DNA from: Streptomyces sp. NBC_00078
GTDB lineage: Bacteria > Actinomycetota > Actinomycetes > Streptomycetales > Streptomycetaceae
NCBI RefSeq assembly: GCF_026343335.1
Contig: NZ_JAPELX010000001.1
Span: 62,001 to 126,000, forward strand
DNA length: 64,000 nt
Reading direction: 5' to 3'
A model generated the notes under the pieces. That model was not told the origin of the DNA and did no database searches. It saw only the letters and a list, made by a program, of their open reading frames with translations. The position numbers and the translations under genes are program-made. How positions within the stretch are numbered: position 1 is the first letter of the stretch; each line of letters opens with the position of its first letter. Below are positions 1 through 7,723 of this stretch, piece by piece.

Positions 1-122
1 CCCTCGGCGCGGCCGTTGAACACGAAGGACACCGCAGTGTGGGACACGCCGGCGAGCCGGGCGACGTCCCTCGACGTCGGGCGCCCGGTGCCCGTGCCCC
101 TGCTCTCCTCGGCACCACCCAC
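1..122 (-). CDS. LacI-family regulator, N-terminal part only (cut by window edge)
   Basis: Reading leftward, the frame gives a short Gly/Thr-rich leader followed by TSRDVARLAGVSHTAVSFVF, the helix-turn-helix of LacI/GalR repressors (DVARLAGVS recognition region, then the NGR hinge start). The rest of the protein lies outside the window, so the ligand cannot be guessed. I chose the GTG at 122, preceded by a purine-rich stretch, because it is the nearest in-frame start; an upstream start is possible. The neighbouring gene on the same strand (213-1111) stays open into this region in another frame, so the boundary between the two is not clean. Confidence 0.75.
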   Translation of the reverse strand, partial: MGGAEESRGTGTGRPTSRDVARLAGVSHTAVSFVFNGRAE

Positions 123-212
123 GCCGTCCGCCGCCCTCGCCCAGCCCGTTCCTGTCGATCACCGTCCACCCTATCCGCGGCGGGCGCCACGGCATACGGG
201 ACGCCAGCATCG

Positions 213-1111
213 CTATCCGCTTCCGTCCGTCCGTCCGCTGATGGTCGCCACGCCATCGGCCACCCAGCAGTGCAGTACCGGGGGATCGGGTCGGTGCGGC
301 CCCAAGGGGGCCAGCCGCCGACCTTCCAGCCGGGTGCGTTGCCCAGATGAATGGAATAGAAGTCGCGCGGATACTCCGCATAGGAGCTGTCCACGTCGAC
401 GCCGGCCGCCTGCCACCTGCTCCAGTCCTCCAGCATCCGCTGCAACCCGGGGCTCAGATCCAGGCTGTTGGGGTACTCGGTGATCGCTTCTGGCGCCAGC
501 ACGCACGGCTCCGGCACGTAACCCGGATAGTCCGCCTCGTACGGTTCCGGTGGTGTGGCGAGGATGTCGCCGACCTCCGCGGCCGAGCGCCAGAACAGTG
601 CGGTCGACGGCTTGTAATTCGGTTCGTGCTCGTACGGGCACCAGAGGATCTGAAGCAGATCGGCCTGCCCGGGCGGCCGCAACAAGGGGATGTCACGCAG
701 GAACAGCTGAGCCACGGGCAACATCGGGACCGGGCATTCGGCGGGCCGGGGAGGGCTGGCGCCGAGTCGTTCAGCGAGCCACTCGGCATTGCGTTCGCTG
801 AGCGCTTGTTCCTCGGGCGTGAACGCGGGAGGCCGGTCATCAGGGCGCCACCGGGACTGCAAGCGTCTCTGGAGCCGCACTTCGGTCGGTGACCGGCGGA
901 ATCCGGTGTCCACGTGCAGGTGCGCGTCTTCGCAGTGCGGCCACGGCTTTCCTGCCGGCCACAGCAACGGCCCGCCGACCGAGCTGTCCCTGACCGAAGG
1001 CGACCCCGGACGCGGATGCAGCCGGATGGCAGGCCGCGCCAACGGAGCCAGCTCGGGAAAGACCGCGCCCACCTCGACAGGCCGCGGCGAAGTAGTACGT
1101 ACGAAAACCAT
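213..1111 (-). pseudogene. DUF1963/YwqG-like protein, probably frameshifted near its end
   Basis: The ATG at 1111 opens a frame beginning MVFVRTTSPRPVEVGAVFPE with family-like landmarks: SVGGPLLWPAGKPWPHC near residues 50-70, then LPVAQLFLRDIPLL and DLLQILWCPYEHEPNY in the middle, and DPIPRYCTAG near residue 285. These resemble DUF1963 (YwqG) proteins, which have no firmly known function. Beyond about position 255 this frame has no stop and runs to the window edge as low-complexity Arg-rich sequence. The next frame instead gives GVATISGRTDGSG and a stop at 213, close to the LLTI...EWDGGS ending such proteins have. A GGAC tetranucleotide run sits at the switch, so a slippage frameshift is likely. 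It could alternatively be a real gene with an unusual tail. Confidence 0.5.
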
Positions 1112-1163
1112 GCCGTTGATCCTGCCACCAGCCACCGACAGTCCCCCGCCGCCTCAACCGGCG

Positions 1164-1405
1164 TCAGCGCTCAGCTGGCCACAACGCCCTGGCCAGCGCG
1201 GCGTGCGGTAGCCCGAGCCGTAGATGGACGAGGGTGGTCAGGAGCCGATCGGTGAAAGCAAGCCACTGCTCGGGTCCGGCGCCGGCGGCCCGTCTGCGGG
1301 CGCCGCCACGCCGTTCGTGCAGCGCGCCGACTCGCGGGCGGCCTGCCACCGGGGCGCGAGTTCTTCGAGCAACTCGCCGAAGTGTGCCCGAGAGATTTGG
1401 CGGGC
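1164..1405 (-). pseudogene. IS5-type transposase N-terminal remnant
   Basis: The leftward frames contain RAHFGELLEELAPRWQAAR, then, after a one-base shift near 1325, GALHERRGGARRRAAGAG and QWLAFTDRLLTTLVHLRLGL followed by PHAALARALW. That series is the N-terminal helix-turn-helix part of DDE transposases common in Streptomyces (IS5-like group). The sequence breaks off before any DDE catalytic residue, and the frame stops at 1164. It abuts an unrelated IS256-type fragment, so this is a small graveyard of insertion elements. No inverted ends were recognised. Confidence 0.6.
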
Positions 1406-1540
1406 CGGACGGGCGGCCGCCTTTCGCGCGTGCCGGCCCGCACAATCTCCCGCTCGACCGCCCTACGCATGCCCATGCACCCGGTGGCACCACCGCTGCG
1501 CGTCCCGCGCGTGCTCGGCATCGACGACTTCGCCCTCCCT

Positions 1541-1871
1541 CCACCACCTTGTCGGTGATCGTGGAGATGGTCTGCTTGGACGCCTCGGCCCATCCACTTC
1601 GGCCAGATGTGCGGAGATCTCCTCGCGGGTGAGTCCCTTCGCGGACGGCGTCAGCACCATCTCGTCCACCCCGGTCAGCCGGTACTGCTGCTTCTCGGCG
1701 CTGCGGCTCAAAGGTGCCGGCGGTGTCGCGGGGCACCTTCACCCCGAGCGGGCCGACGTCGGTCAGCACGGTCTGGGCGTGGGTGCCGTATCGGCTGTTG
1801 CCGTTGTCTTTCCCGGCCGGATCATGCACCGTGTCCGGCGGTCGATGCTCGCGGACGGTCACTGCCGACCC
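1541..1871 (-). pseudogene. IS256-type transposase fragment
   Basis: Read leftward, one frame gives HDPAGKDNGNSRYGTHAQTV and LTDVGPLGVKVPRDTAGTFEPQ. The next frame gives LTGVDEMVLTPSAKGLTREE followed by ISAHLAEV, and the first frame then resumes with ASKQTISTITDKVVEG. Together these are the conserved N-terminal block of IS256-family transposases (KNSGNSRNG..., VPRDR.G.FEP, GLT..EI..HL.E.YG, S..TIS.ITDKV). Two frame changes (near 1700 and 1590) and loss of the catalytic domain show it is dead. Confidence 0.75.
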
Positions 1872-1888
1872 CTCCTCGCCAACCCGGT

Positions 1889-1918
1889 ACCGGGATGGGT
1901 ACCAAACCGGGTACCGTG
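1889..1918 (+). promoter_or_regulatory. Repeated GGTACC elements before the antitoxin gene
   Basis: The sequence CCCGGTACCGGGATGGGTACCAAACCGGGTACC carries three GGTACC palindromes about 14 bases apart, ending a few bases before the ATG at 1924. Evenly spaced short palindromes in this position are typical operator arrangements for antitoxin autorepression. The motif is directly visible; the role is inferred. Confidence 0.45.
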
Positions 1919-1923
1919 GGTGC

Positions 1924-2130
1924 ATGCCAGCACTCAACGTGGAATTCAGCCCGGACGAGATGGCCCGGCTGCGCGAGCGGGCCACCGTCGCCGGCAAGAG
2001 CCTGAAGCAGCACGTGCACGACGTCACCGTCGAGGAGGCCGACCGGATCGCCTTCGTCGACGGCGCGATCGCCGAGGCCGAGCGGATCCTGCCCGGCGTC
2101 ACCGACCGCTTCCCCGCCGGCATGCGGTGA
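1924..2130 (+). CDS. Antitoxin of a type II toxin-antitoxin pair
   Basis: This 68-residue protein starts MPALNVEFSPDEMARLRERA and continues with an acidic, helical C-terminal half (VEEADRIAFVDGAIAEAERI). The short N-terminal beta strand followed by two helices is the layout of ribbon-helix-helix-type antitoxins, which bind their own promoter through the N-terminus and the toxin through the C-terminus. Its stop codon overlaps the GTG of the next gene, the usual coupling in such pairs. A GGTACCGGGATGGGTACC-type repeat just upstream (around 1889-1917, GGTACC elements) may be the autoregulatory site. Family assignment is by pattern only. Confidence 0.6.
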   Translation: MPALNVEFSPDEMARLRERATVAGKSLKQHVHDVTVEEADRIAFVDGAIAEAERILPGVTDRFPAGMR

Positions 2131-2510
2131 GCCCGGTCATCCGTGTCGACGTCGGCTGGGTTCTGCAAATCCAGTCAGCGCTCGCCCCCCTCAACATCCC
2201 CATCACGGATTGGGGTGCCCTGGGTTTCATGGCCGAGCGCCACCGGTTCGAACGCGAACGCGGCACCCTCTACTACGAGCAGGTAACTGCCCGTGCGGCC
2301 ACCTTCCTGCACACCGCCCTGCTGCTGCGCCCCTTCGCCGACTACAACCTGGTCATCGGCTGGGGCTGCACCCACCAGTACATGGCCGTCTCCGGCCAGC
2401 CCGTCCAGGCCAAGGACGAAGACCTCTACACGCTCGCCGGAGCCGTCCGCGCCCAGGAAGCCGGCCTGCGCGACATCGCCCAGCACCTCGAATCCTGGAC
2501 CACCGGCTGA
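2127..2510 (+). CDS. Fic/Doc-like toxin with degenerate active-site motif
   Basis: The 127-residue product begins VSPVIRVDVGWVLQIQSALA and carries ARAATFLHTALLLRPFADYN followed by LVIGWGCTHQYMAVSG. Size, position behind an antitoxin and this helical core match the Fic/Doc toxin components often annotated in Streptomyces. Classical Fic proteins use HxFx(D/E)GN(K/R)xxxR for nucleotidyl or phosphate transfer. Here the His is Arg (RPFADYN) and the GNKR segment is missing, so catalysis by the standard mechanism is doubtful. The start GTG overlaps the antitoxin stop by three bases, implying translational coupling. Confidence 0.55.
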   Translation: MSPVIRVDVGWVLQIQSALAPLNIPITDWGALGFMAERHRFERERGTLYYEQVTARAATFLHTALLLRPFADYNLVIGWGCTHQYMAVSGQPVQAKDEDLYTLAGAVRAQEAGLRDIAQHLESWTTG

Positions 2511-3133
2511 GTGCGCGGCCCACGAGCACTGATCACGAAGCTGCCGCCGTGAACCGGTGGAGCCGACTGCCACATAGCAGGGCTGCGCGACTCGAGGACC
2601 TCCACGAGACCTCGGCCCCCTCCTCGGAGATGTCCGGTGGGACGGGGTTGGCCGGTCGCGGATGTGCACGCGGATCAGGAGGGCGCCCCGGTCGCCGCCT
2701 CTGAGGTGTGCGACGCCAAGCCTCCGCGGGCGGAAGGCCTGGCCGAACGTCTCGACGAGATTCAGCCGCAGGTGGATCAGCTCGTCCGCGCCGAGGCAAC
2801 TGCAATGCCGGGAGCCTCCCCCACTCCCCCACTCCCCCGCTCCCCGGCGCAGGCGCAGGCTCCAAAGGCGGCGGCCGCCGGGTCCGTCTCCTGCGGGGTG
2901 TGCTGCGAAGGCAGTATGTCCGACGGAAACAGTGCGTCCTGCGGAGGCGGTGGGCCCAAGGGCGGCAGTCATGGTGCCGCCACCGCAACCCCCCGGGGTG
3001 GCGCCTGGCGCCTCCGTCAGCCGGTGAACTCCTGACGCATCTTCACGATCCTTTTCTCGTACGTTTGTTGGGGGTTCGGTCGGGAGTCGTCCTGCGTGCG
3101 GACGATCCTTGCCCGATCACGCAGGAGAACCGG
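2511..3133. other. Gene-poor stretch between TA pair and SBP/vWA operon
   Basis: About 620 bases with no frame that I can match to a protein family on either strand. It contains a low-complexity run of ACTCCCCC-type repeats near 2816-2845. The end of the stretch (3040-3130) has lower GC (CTTTTCTCGTACGTTTGTTGG) and probably holds the promoter of the downstream operon. Confidence 0.4.
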
Positions 3134-4405
3134 GTGGCCACACACAGAGCCGAAGCCGACAGATTCCGTCCGACCGGAGAACCGCGCCTAAAGGTCAACG
3201 CTCCCGCGGTGGCGCCGGAGCCGCGTTCCAGGGTGCCCTGGCTGATCCCACGCATCGTCGCCGCGGCCACCGCCCTGTGCACGATCGTCGTACTCGTCCA
3301 GGGACACACCACGCTGCCGCTCCGGCGCGTGGTCACCATAGAGGCCAAGATGGCCTCGAAGCAGGACTACTTCGAGGACCCCGTGGTCAAGCGGCTGCTC
3401 ATCCAGCACGGCATCCGGGTGCACATCACCCGCATGGGATCGCGCGGAATCGCCACCCAGAACTACGACGGCTACGACGCCGTCTTCCCCTCGGGACAGC
3501 CCGCCGCCGACCTGATCACCAAAAGGCGGGCGGCCGAGGGCCATCCGGCGACGACGTACCGGCCGTTCGTCAGTCCGATCGTGCTCGGCACGTACCGCGA
3601 GTATGCCCGGACGCTCCAGCGCGCCAAGATCGCCGAGCCACTGGGCGCACCCCCCGGGTCCCAGCCGCAGTACTACTCGCTCGACATGGAGAAGTTCCTC
3701 GCGGCGACCAACGCGGGCAGGCGCTGGAAGGACCTGGGCATCGAGCACTACGACATAGGCAACGACAACAAGGTGCTCGCCCAGACCTCCGACATCTGCG
3801 AGGCCAACTCGGCGGGAACCTACCTGGGGTTGGTGTCCTACGTGTGGAACAAGAACGACATCCCGCAGGACTCGGCCCAGGCGGACAGCTTCGCGCACAG
3901 GATCAAGATCCTCCTCAACGACCAGGGGATGCCCTCCGGGGAGAAGAACGAGACATACGTGTCCGCCGAGGGCAAGAGCATCGCCCCGATCACGGTCATC
4001 TACGAGCACCAGTTCCTGGCCCACCAGCTGGAGGTCCAGGCCGACACCGGGCACGTCGACGGCGAGCGCGTCCTGCTCTACCCCTCGGCGCGATTCGTCA
4101 CCGAGCCCCAGTTCATCGCGCTGACCCCGCAGGGCGACAGGCTCGGCGACCTCATCACCAACGATCCCGCTCTGCAAAGGCGGGCCATGGAGCTGGGCTT
4201 CCGGGTCCGCGCCGCCGGCAGCGCATCCACCAGCGACGCGCTCGCCGGGCTCCTGCACGACCATCACATCCAGGCGCCGGTCCTCTCGGCCGACGACACC
4301 AAGGCGGTGCTGCCCCGGCTCGACCTGCTGGAGCGGATGATCGAGGACGTGGGCGACTGCGCGCCCACCCAGCAGCCGGCGGCGGCCGGCGAGGAGGCCC
4401 CGTGA
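3134..4405 (+). CDS. Membrane-anchored binding-protein-like protein, first gene of a three-gene operon
   Basis: The GTG at 3134 follows the ribosome site AGGAG. The 423-residue product has a short cytoplasmic head, one membrane segment near residues 40-57 (IPRIVAAATALCTIVVLVQG) and a long outside domain. The domain opens with IEAKMASKQDYFEDPVVKRL and contains GSRGIATQNYDGYDAVFPSG and a C-terminal ITNDPALQRRAMELGFRVR. The strand/helix rhythm and phrases such as DAVFPSGQPAADLI resemble periplasmic solute-binding proteins of the type II fold, as does the next gene. It shares an overlapping stop/start with that gene, so the two are made together. No ligand or enzymatic motif was recognised; function unknown. 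Confidence 0.7.
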   Translation: MATHRAEADRFRPTGEPRLKVNAPAVAPEPRSRVPWLIPRIVAAATALCTIVVLVQGHTTLPLRRVVTIEAKMASKQDYFEDPVVKRLLIQHGIRVHITRMGSRGIATQNYDGYDAVFPSGQPAADLITKRRAAEGHPATTYRPFVSPIVLGTYREYARTLQRAKIAEPLGAPPGSQPQYYSLDMEKFLAATNAGRRWKDLGIEHYDIGNDNKVLAQTSDICEANSAGTYLGLVSYVWNKNDIPQDSAQADSFAHRIKILLNDQGMPSGEKNETYVSAEGKSIAPITVIYEHQFLAHQLEVQADTGHVDGERVLLYPSARFVTEPQFIALTPQGDRLGDLITNDPALQRRAMELGFRVRAAGSASTSDALAGLLHDHHIQAPVLSADDTKAVLPRLDLLERMIEDVGDCAPTQQPAAAGEEAP

Positions 4406-6000
4406 CCGTACGCAGATCCGTCACGCTGGCGCTGTGCCTCGTCCTCGTCGCCGCCCTCTCCACCCTGGCCTCCTGCTCCGGCGGCGGAAACGGACCGGCC
4501 ACGACCCTGCACGTCCTCGCCAGCGACGAACTCGCCGACATGGAACCGCTGTTGGGGCAGCTGCGCGAGGACACCGGGGTCCGTCTGGAGATGGACTACA
4601 AGGCGACCAACGACGCCAGCGACACCCTCCTCACCGGCCGCCACTCCTATGACCTGGCGTGGCTCTCCTCCGACCGCTACATCCGGCTCAGGATCAAGGC
4701 GGCCGGCCCGGCAGCCACACCCTCGCCGACCGTGCAGAGCACGTCGATCATGCGCTCACCGGTCGTCGTAGGACTGACCCCGGACGTCGCCCGGCAGCTG
4801 CGGAAGAAGGTTCCCGGCAAGCGGCTGTCCTGGGCGGACATCGCCGACGCCGCCGCCACCGGCACCGTGCGCTTCGGGATGGCCGACCCCCGGCACTCCA
4901 ACAGCGGCCTGGCCGCGCTCGTGGGCGTCGCGACCGCCGCGGCCGACACCGGCAGCGCGCTGCGGCCCGAGGACGTCAGCTGCGACCGGCTGCGCGGCTT
5001 CCGCTCCGGCCAGACCCTCACCGCAGAGCGATCCGGGGCCCTGCTCGACGCCTTCGCCGAGCACCCGGGCCGTACGAACACGCTGATCACGTACGAGTCC
5101 GAGCTGCTGCGTCTGAACGCCTCCGGGAAGCTCAAGCAGCCCCTGGAGATCGTGCGTCCCGCCGACGGCATGGTGCTGTCCGACTATCCGCTGCTCCTGC
5201 TCGACGCCGGCCGACGCGAGGCCTACGACCGGGTGGTGAAGTGGCTGACCGAGGCCGACCACCAGCGCGAGATCATGCGACGGACGCTGCGCCGCCCGGT
5301 CGACACCGCCGTACAGCGCGACAGCCGGCTCAAGGCGCCCCTCGGCAACGCGCTGTACTTCCCCGACGACCTGGCCGTCCTCGACCGGCTCCTCGACGAC
5401 TACGGCGACCCGAGGCGCCGGATCGGAGACCAGGTGATCTTCCTGCTCGACTCCTCCGGCTCCATGCGCGGACCCCGTACGGCCGCACTGCGCGCCGCGT
5501 TCGCCGGGCTGAGCGGGGCGGACTCGTCCGCCGCCGGCAAGTTCGTGCGGTTCTACCAGGGCGAGCGGCTCACCGTGACGCGCTTCGGCGGGCGGCCGCT
5601 GGACGAGCACACGGTCACCGTCCGCGGCCCTGCCGACCTCACGGCGCTGGAGAAGTTCGTGGCCCGTGGCGGCGAGGGTGGTTCCACCCCCATCTGGACC
5701 GCGCTGGACCACGGCTACGGCATCGCCGAGAAGGCCGTGCGCGACGACCCCGGGCGAGCCGTGTCCATCGTGCTGATGACCGACGGCGAGAACAACGCGG
5801 GCATCAACCGCGCCACCTTCGTCAGCCGCTACCGGGCCCGGCCCGCCGACGCCCGCGCGGTGCACACCTATCCCTTGTACTTCGGGGACGCGGACACGGC
5901 GGAACTGCACCAGGTCGCCTCGGTGACCGGCGGTCGCATGGTCGACGCCCACGACTCGTCCCTGTCCGCTGCATTCAAGGAGATCCGTGGCTGTTCTTGA
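4402..6000 (+). CDS. Lipoprotein with solute-binding-like and von Willebrand A domains
   Basis: A 532-residue lipoprotein: signal sequence with lipobox LASC, then a binding-protein-like half (residues 35-330, including SYDLAWLSSDRYIRLRIKAA and FGMADPRHSNSGLAALVG, the latter typical of molybdate/phosphate-type binding proteins). A C-terminal vWA domain follows. The metal-ion (MIDAS) site looks complete: LLDSSGSM near residue 350, the Thr of GGSTPIWTAL, and LMTDGENN near residue 460. vWA domains bind protein partners through this metal, so the protein probably reads a ligand or target outside the membrane and hands it to a partner. It starts inside the stop of the upstream gene and overlaps the downstream gene by 14 bases. 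Confidence 0.8.
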   Translation: MTVRRSVTLALCLVLVAALSTLASCSGGGNGPATTLHVLASDELADMEPLLGQLREDTGVRLEMDYKATNDASDTLLTGRHSYDLAWLSSDRYIRLRIKAAGPAATPSPTVQSTSIMRSPVVVGLTPDVARQLRKKVPGKRLSWADIADAAATGTVRFGMADPRHSNSGLAALVGVATAAADTGSALRPEDVSCDRLRGFRSGQTLTAERSGALLDAFAEHPGRTNTLITYESELLRLNASGKLKQPLEIVRPADGMVLSDYPLLLLDAGRREAYDRVVKWLTEADHQREIMRRTLRRPVDTAVQRDSRLKAPLGNALYFPDDLAVLDRLLDDYGDPRRRIGDQVIFLLDSSGSMRGPRTAALRAAFAGLSGADSSAAGKFVRFYQGERLTVTRFGGRPLDEHTVTVRGPADLTALEKFVARGGEGGSTPIWTALDHGYGIAEKAVRDDPGRAVSIVLMTDGENNAGINRATFVSRYRARPADARAVHTYPLYFGDADTAELHQVASVTGGRMVDAHDSSLSAAFKEIRGCS

Positions 6001-6760
6001 CGGCACGTGGTGGAGTGCCTGGTGGAGTTCGATGGCGTGGTGGCTGGCGGCGTTCGCCGGCCTGCTCGTGCTGGCCGGGTACGGGGTACGGCGAGTGCTC
6101 AGGAGGAGGGAGACCGGGACCGGCCCCAACTACCTCCCTCTCTACCTGGACAACGACGCCGTCATGAACCTCTACGAGATGGGCAACTACAAAGCCGCGA
6201 TGCGCAGGGAGATCGAGGAGCGGCGCATCCGCAGCGCCGGGTGCCTGGCGGTGATTCCCTTCGTGTCCCTGCTGTTCAAGGTGGCCGGGCGCGCCTCCAC
6301 CGAGGTGGTGGCCAAGTACGTGGAGGAGAGCAAGCCGATGTCGGTGATCGGCCTGCTCCTGTCGCTCCTGAGGAGCAAGGACGGCATCGTCGAGGTCTTG
6401 CTCCAGCCCGAGACCGTCACGCCGAACGCGGCCCTCGTCGCGAGGCTCGGCCGGCGCGCGGCCGGGGAGGGCCCGCCTGGCGAGGTGGCGCTGACCGAGA
6501 TCGGCGAGTTCGTGATGGTCACGGCCCGGTTCGAGGCCCAGGTCGGCAGCGGGGAGACGTTGGTGATGCGTGCGCCGTACGGGGAGGGCGGAGTATCGTC
6601 CGCGCACCTGCGCGTGATCCTGCGCCGCGAAGGACTGCACAGGGCGAACAAGGAATTGCCCACGGGCCAGTTCCAGGCGCACTGCCTGGGCAAGGTGACG
6701 AGCTGGGACGCCCGGGCCCACGACGTCGTCCTGGAACATCCCATCGCCATCTTCCTCTGA
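5987..6760 (+). CDS. Small membrane protein, third gene of the SBP/vWA operon
   Basis: The GTG at 5987 lies within the end of the vWA gene. The 257-residue protein has one N-terminal membrane span (WWLAAFAGLLVLAGYGVRRVL, residues 18-38) followed by a soluble part. That part includes LPLYLDNDAVMNLYEMGNYK, a hydrophobic patch FVSLLFKVAG, and a C-terminal beta-rich stretch ending VLEHPIAIFL. No family recognised. The strict overlap with the two upstream genes argues for a single machine of three membrane-attached parts. Confidence 0.65.
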   Translation: MAVLDGTWWSAWWSSMAWWLAAFAGLLVLAGYGVRRVLRRRETGTGPNYLPLYLDNDAVMNLYEMGNYKAAMRREIEERRIRSAGCLAVIPFVSLLFKVAGRASTEVVAKYVEESKPMSVIGLLLSLLRSKDGIVEVLLQPETVTPNAALVARLGRRAAGEGPPGEVALTEIGEFVMVTARFEAQVGSGETLVMRAPYGEGGVSSAHLRVILRREGLHRANKELPTGQFQAHCLGKVTSWDARAHDVVLEHPIAIFL

Positions 6761-6952
6761 GCGTCAGCCAGTCGCGTCCTCCAAAAACGAGCAGCAGGTG
6801 TGCCACCGGCTTGCTCACCGCCCGCGCCACCGAAGCAGTCCGCAACCCCCATCGCCACCGGCCCCACAGCCCTCCATCTTCATGCCGGCCTCGGCCGCGC
6901 CGGGCGAGTTGTCCGGAGGCCGCGCTGCCACGCAGTCCGACGCCTGCTCGTA

Positions 6953-7378
6953 TCAGGCCGGCGACGCGTGCAGGGCCTCCGGGACACTCAGCGGGATCTC
7001 GCCCACGTCGTCCCCCTCAAGATGTTCGCGCAGCCATTTCCCGGTGTTACTCACGTGCAGGAGAGCCGCGGCCTGCGCCAGCGCCGGATCACCCGCGGCG
7101 AGCGCGGCGTAAATGGCCTCGTGCTCGGCGACGGTGCGGTCCGAGGCGTTGCCGTCCACCAGGCCGCGCCAGATCCGGGGCCGCAGCGTACGGCTGGAGA
7201 TGCCCTCCGGCAGAGAGGAGAGCGTGGCGTTGCCCGTCGCGGCGATCACCGCCCGACGGAAGGCGGCGCCGTGCCGGTTGAGCAGCTCCACGTCGTCACG
7301 CGCCTGCCGCATGACCTCCAAATGCCCACGAACTTGGGCGAGTTGGTCGGCGGAGATCCTGGAGGCCGCCAGTCCGGT
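6953..7378 (-). pseudogene. Remnant of a FadR-type (GntR) regulator, sensor domain only
   Basis: Leftward translation gives GLAASRISADQLAQVRGHLE, then LNRHGAAFRRAVIAATGNATL, RIWRGLVDGNASDRTVAEHE and AAALLHVSNTGKWLREHLEG. This is a clear relative of the FCD domain of the complete FadR protein at 34510-35229 (same blocks RIWRGLVD, TxAEHEAI, AAALLHVSNT). The winged-helix DNA-binding half is gone. The D-xxx-FH metal/ligand motif of the intact copy (HDAAFHHAV) is here HGAAFRRAV, so the sensor site is also lost. It sits 350 bases before the GH95 gene, suggesting this hydrolase once had its own copy of the regulator. Confidence 0.8.
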
Positions 7379-7410
7379 GGCTCCTTGGTCGTTGAGGAGC
7401 ACCATAGCAA

Positions 7411-7422
7411 GACATCCCATGT
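7411..7422. promoter_or_regulatory. Candidate operator ACATCCCATGT
   Basis: The sequence GACATCCCATGT contains a small palindrome (ACAT, CCC, ATGT). Its core CATCCCAT recurs at 7550-7557 and 23393-23400 and, reversed, at 23277-23284. All lie upstream of fucose-related genes. Regulatory role is inferred. Confidence 0.35.
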
Positions 7423-7545
7423 GTGAGAAGAGCCTGCCCACAGTCCTGTATCCCAACGATGGCAGGGTTCACGAAAAGTGCCGATGAGCGACGCCTTCAA
7501 GATTTTTCCGTCACACCTCTGGACACAACGGGGGCCCTCCCTGCT

Positions 7546-7560
7546 AATCCATCCCATGTC
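7546..7560. promoter_or_regulatory. Candidate operator upstream of GH95, shared with fucose operon
   Basis: AATCCATCCCAT at 7546-7557, reversed ATGGGATGGATT, is identical over 12 bases to positions 23277-23288 in front of the sugar transporter operon. It lies about 165 bases before the GH95 start. An identical 12-mer in two otherwise unrelated high-GC upstream regions is unlikely to be chance. The probable binder is the FadR protein encoded at 34510. Confidence 0.5.
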
Positions 7561-7723
7561 ATAACCGGCTGCCGCATCAGGAACCCCTCACTGCCACTGA
7601 GTCCGGGCCCGACACCACGTCGCTGCCCTCCCGGCCCCCTCCCATCCCGTGATACGTGCGACGAGGCCAGGCGTCCGCCCGGCCCTGCCCAGTCGAGTGC
7701 TGCCAGACAACGGAGTTTCCACC

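Noticed and set aside
2175..2972. Leftward open frame opposite the toxin gene and the following intergenic DNA
   Set aside because: Half of it lies antisense to the toxin gene, its composition is Arg/Gly-rich without family motifs, and it has no ribosome site; it is a by-product of high GC.
3109..4300. Long rightward frame inside the binding-like gene, open to 6000
   Set aside because: The first 1,300 bases are an out-of-frame reading of the gene at 3134-4405 (Arg/Gly/Pro-rich). Only the part from 4402 is real.
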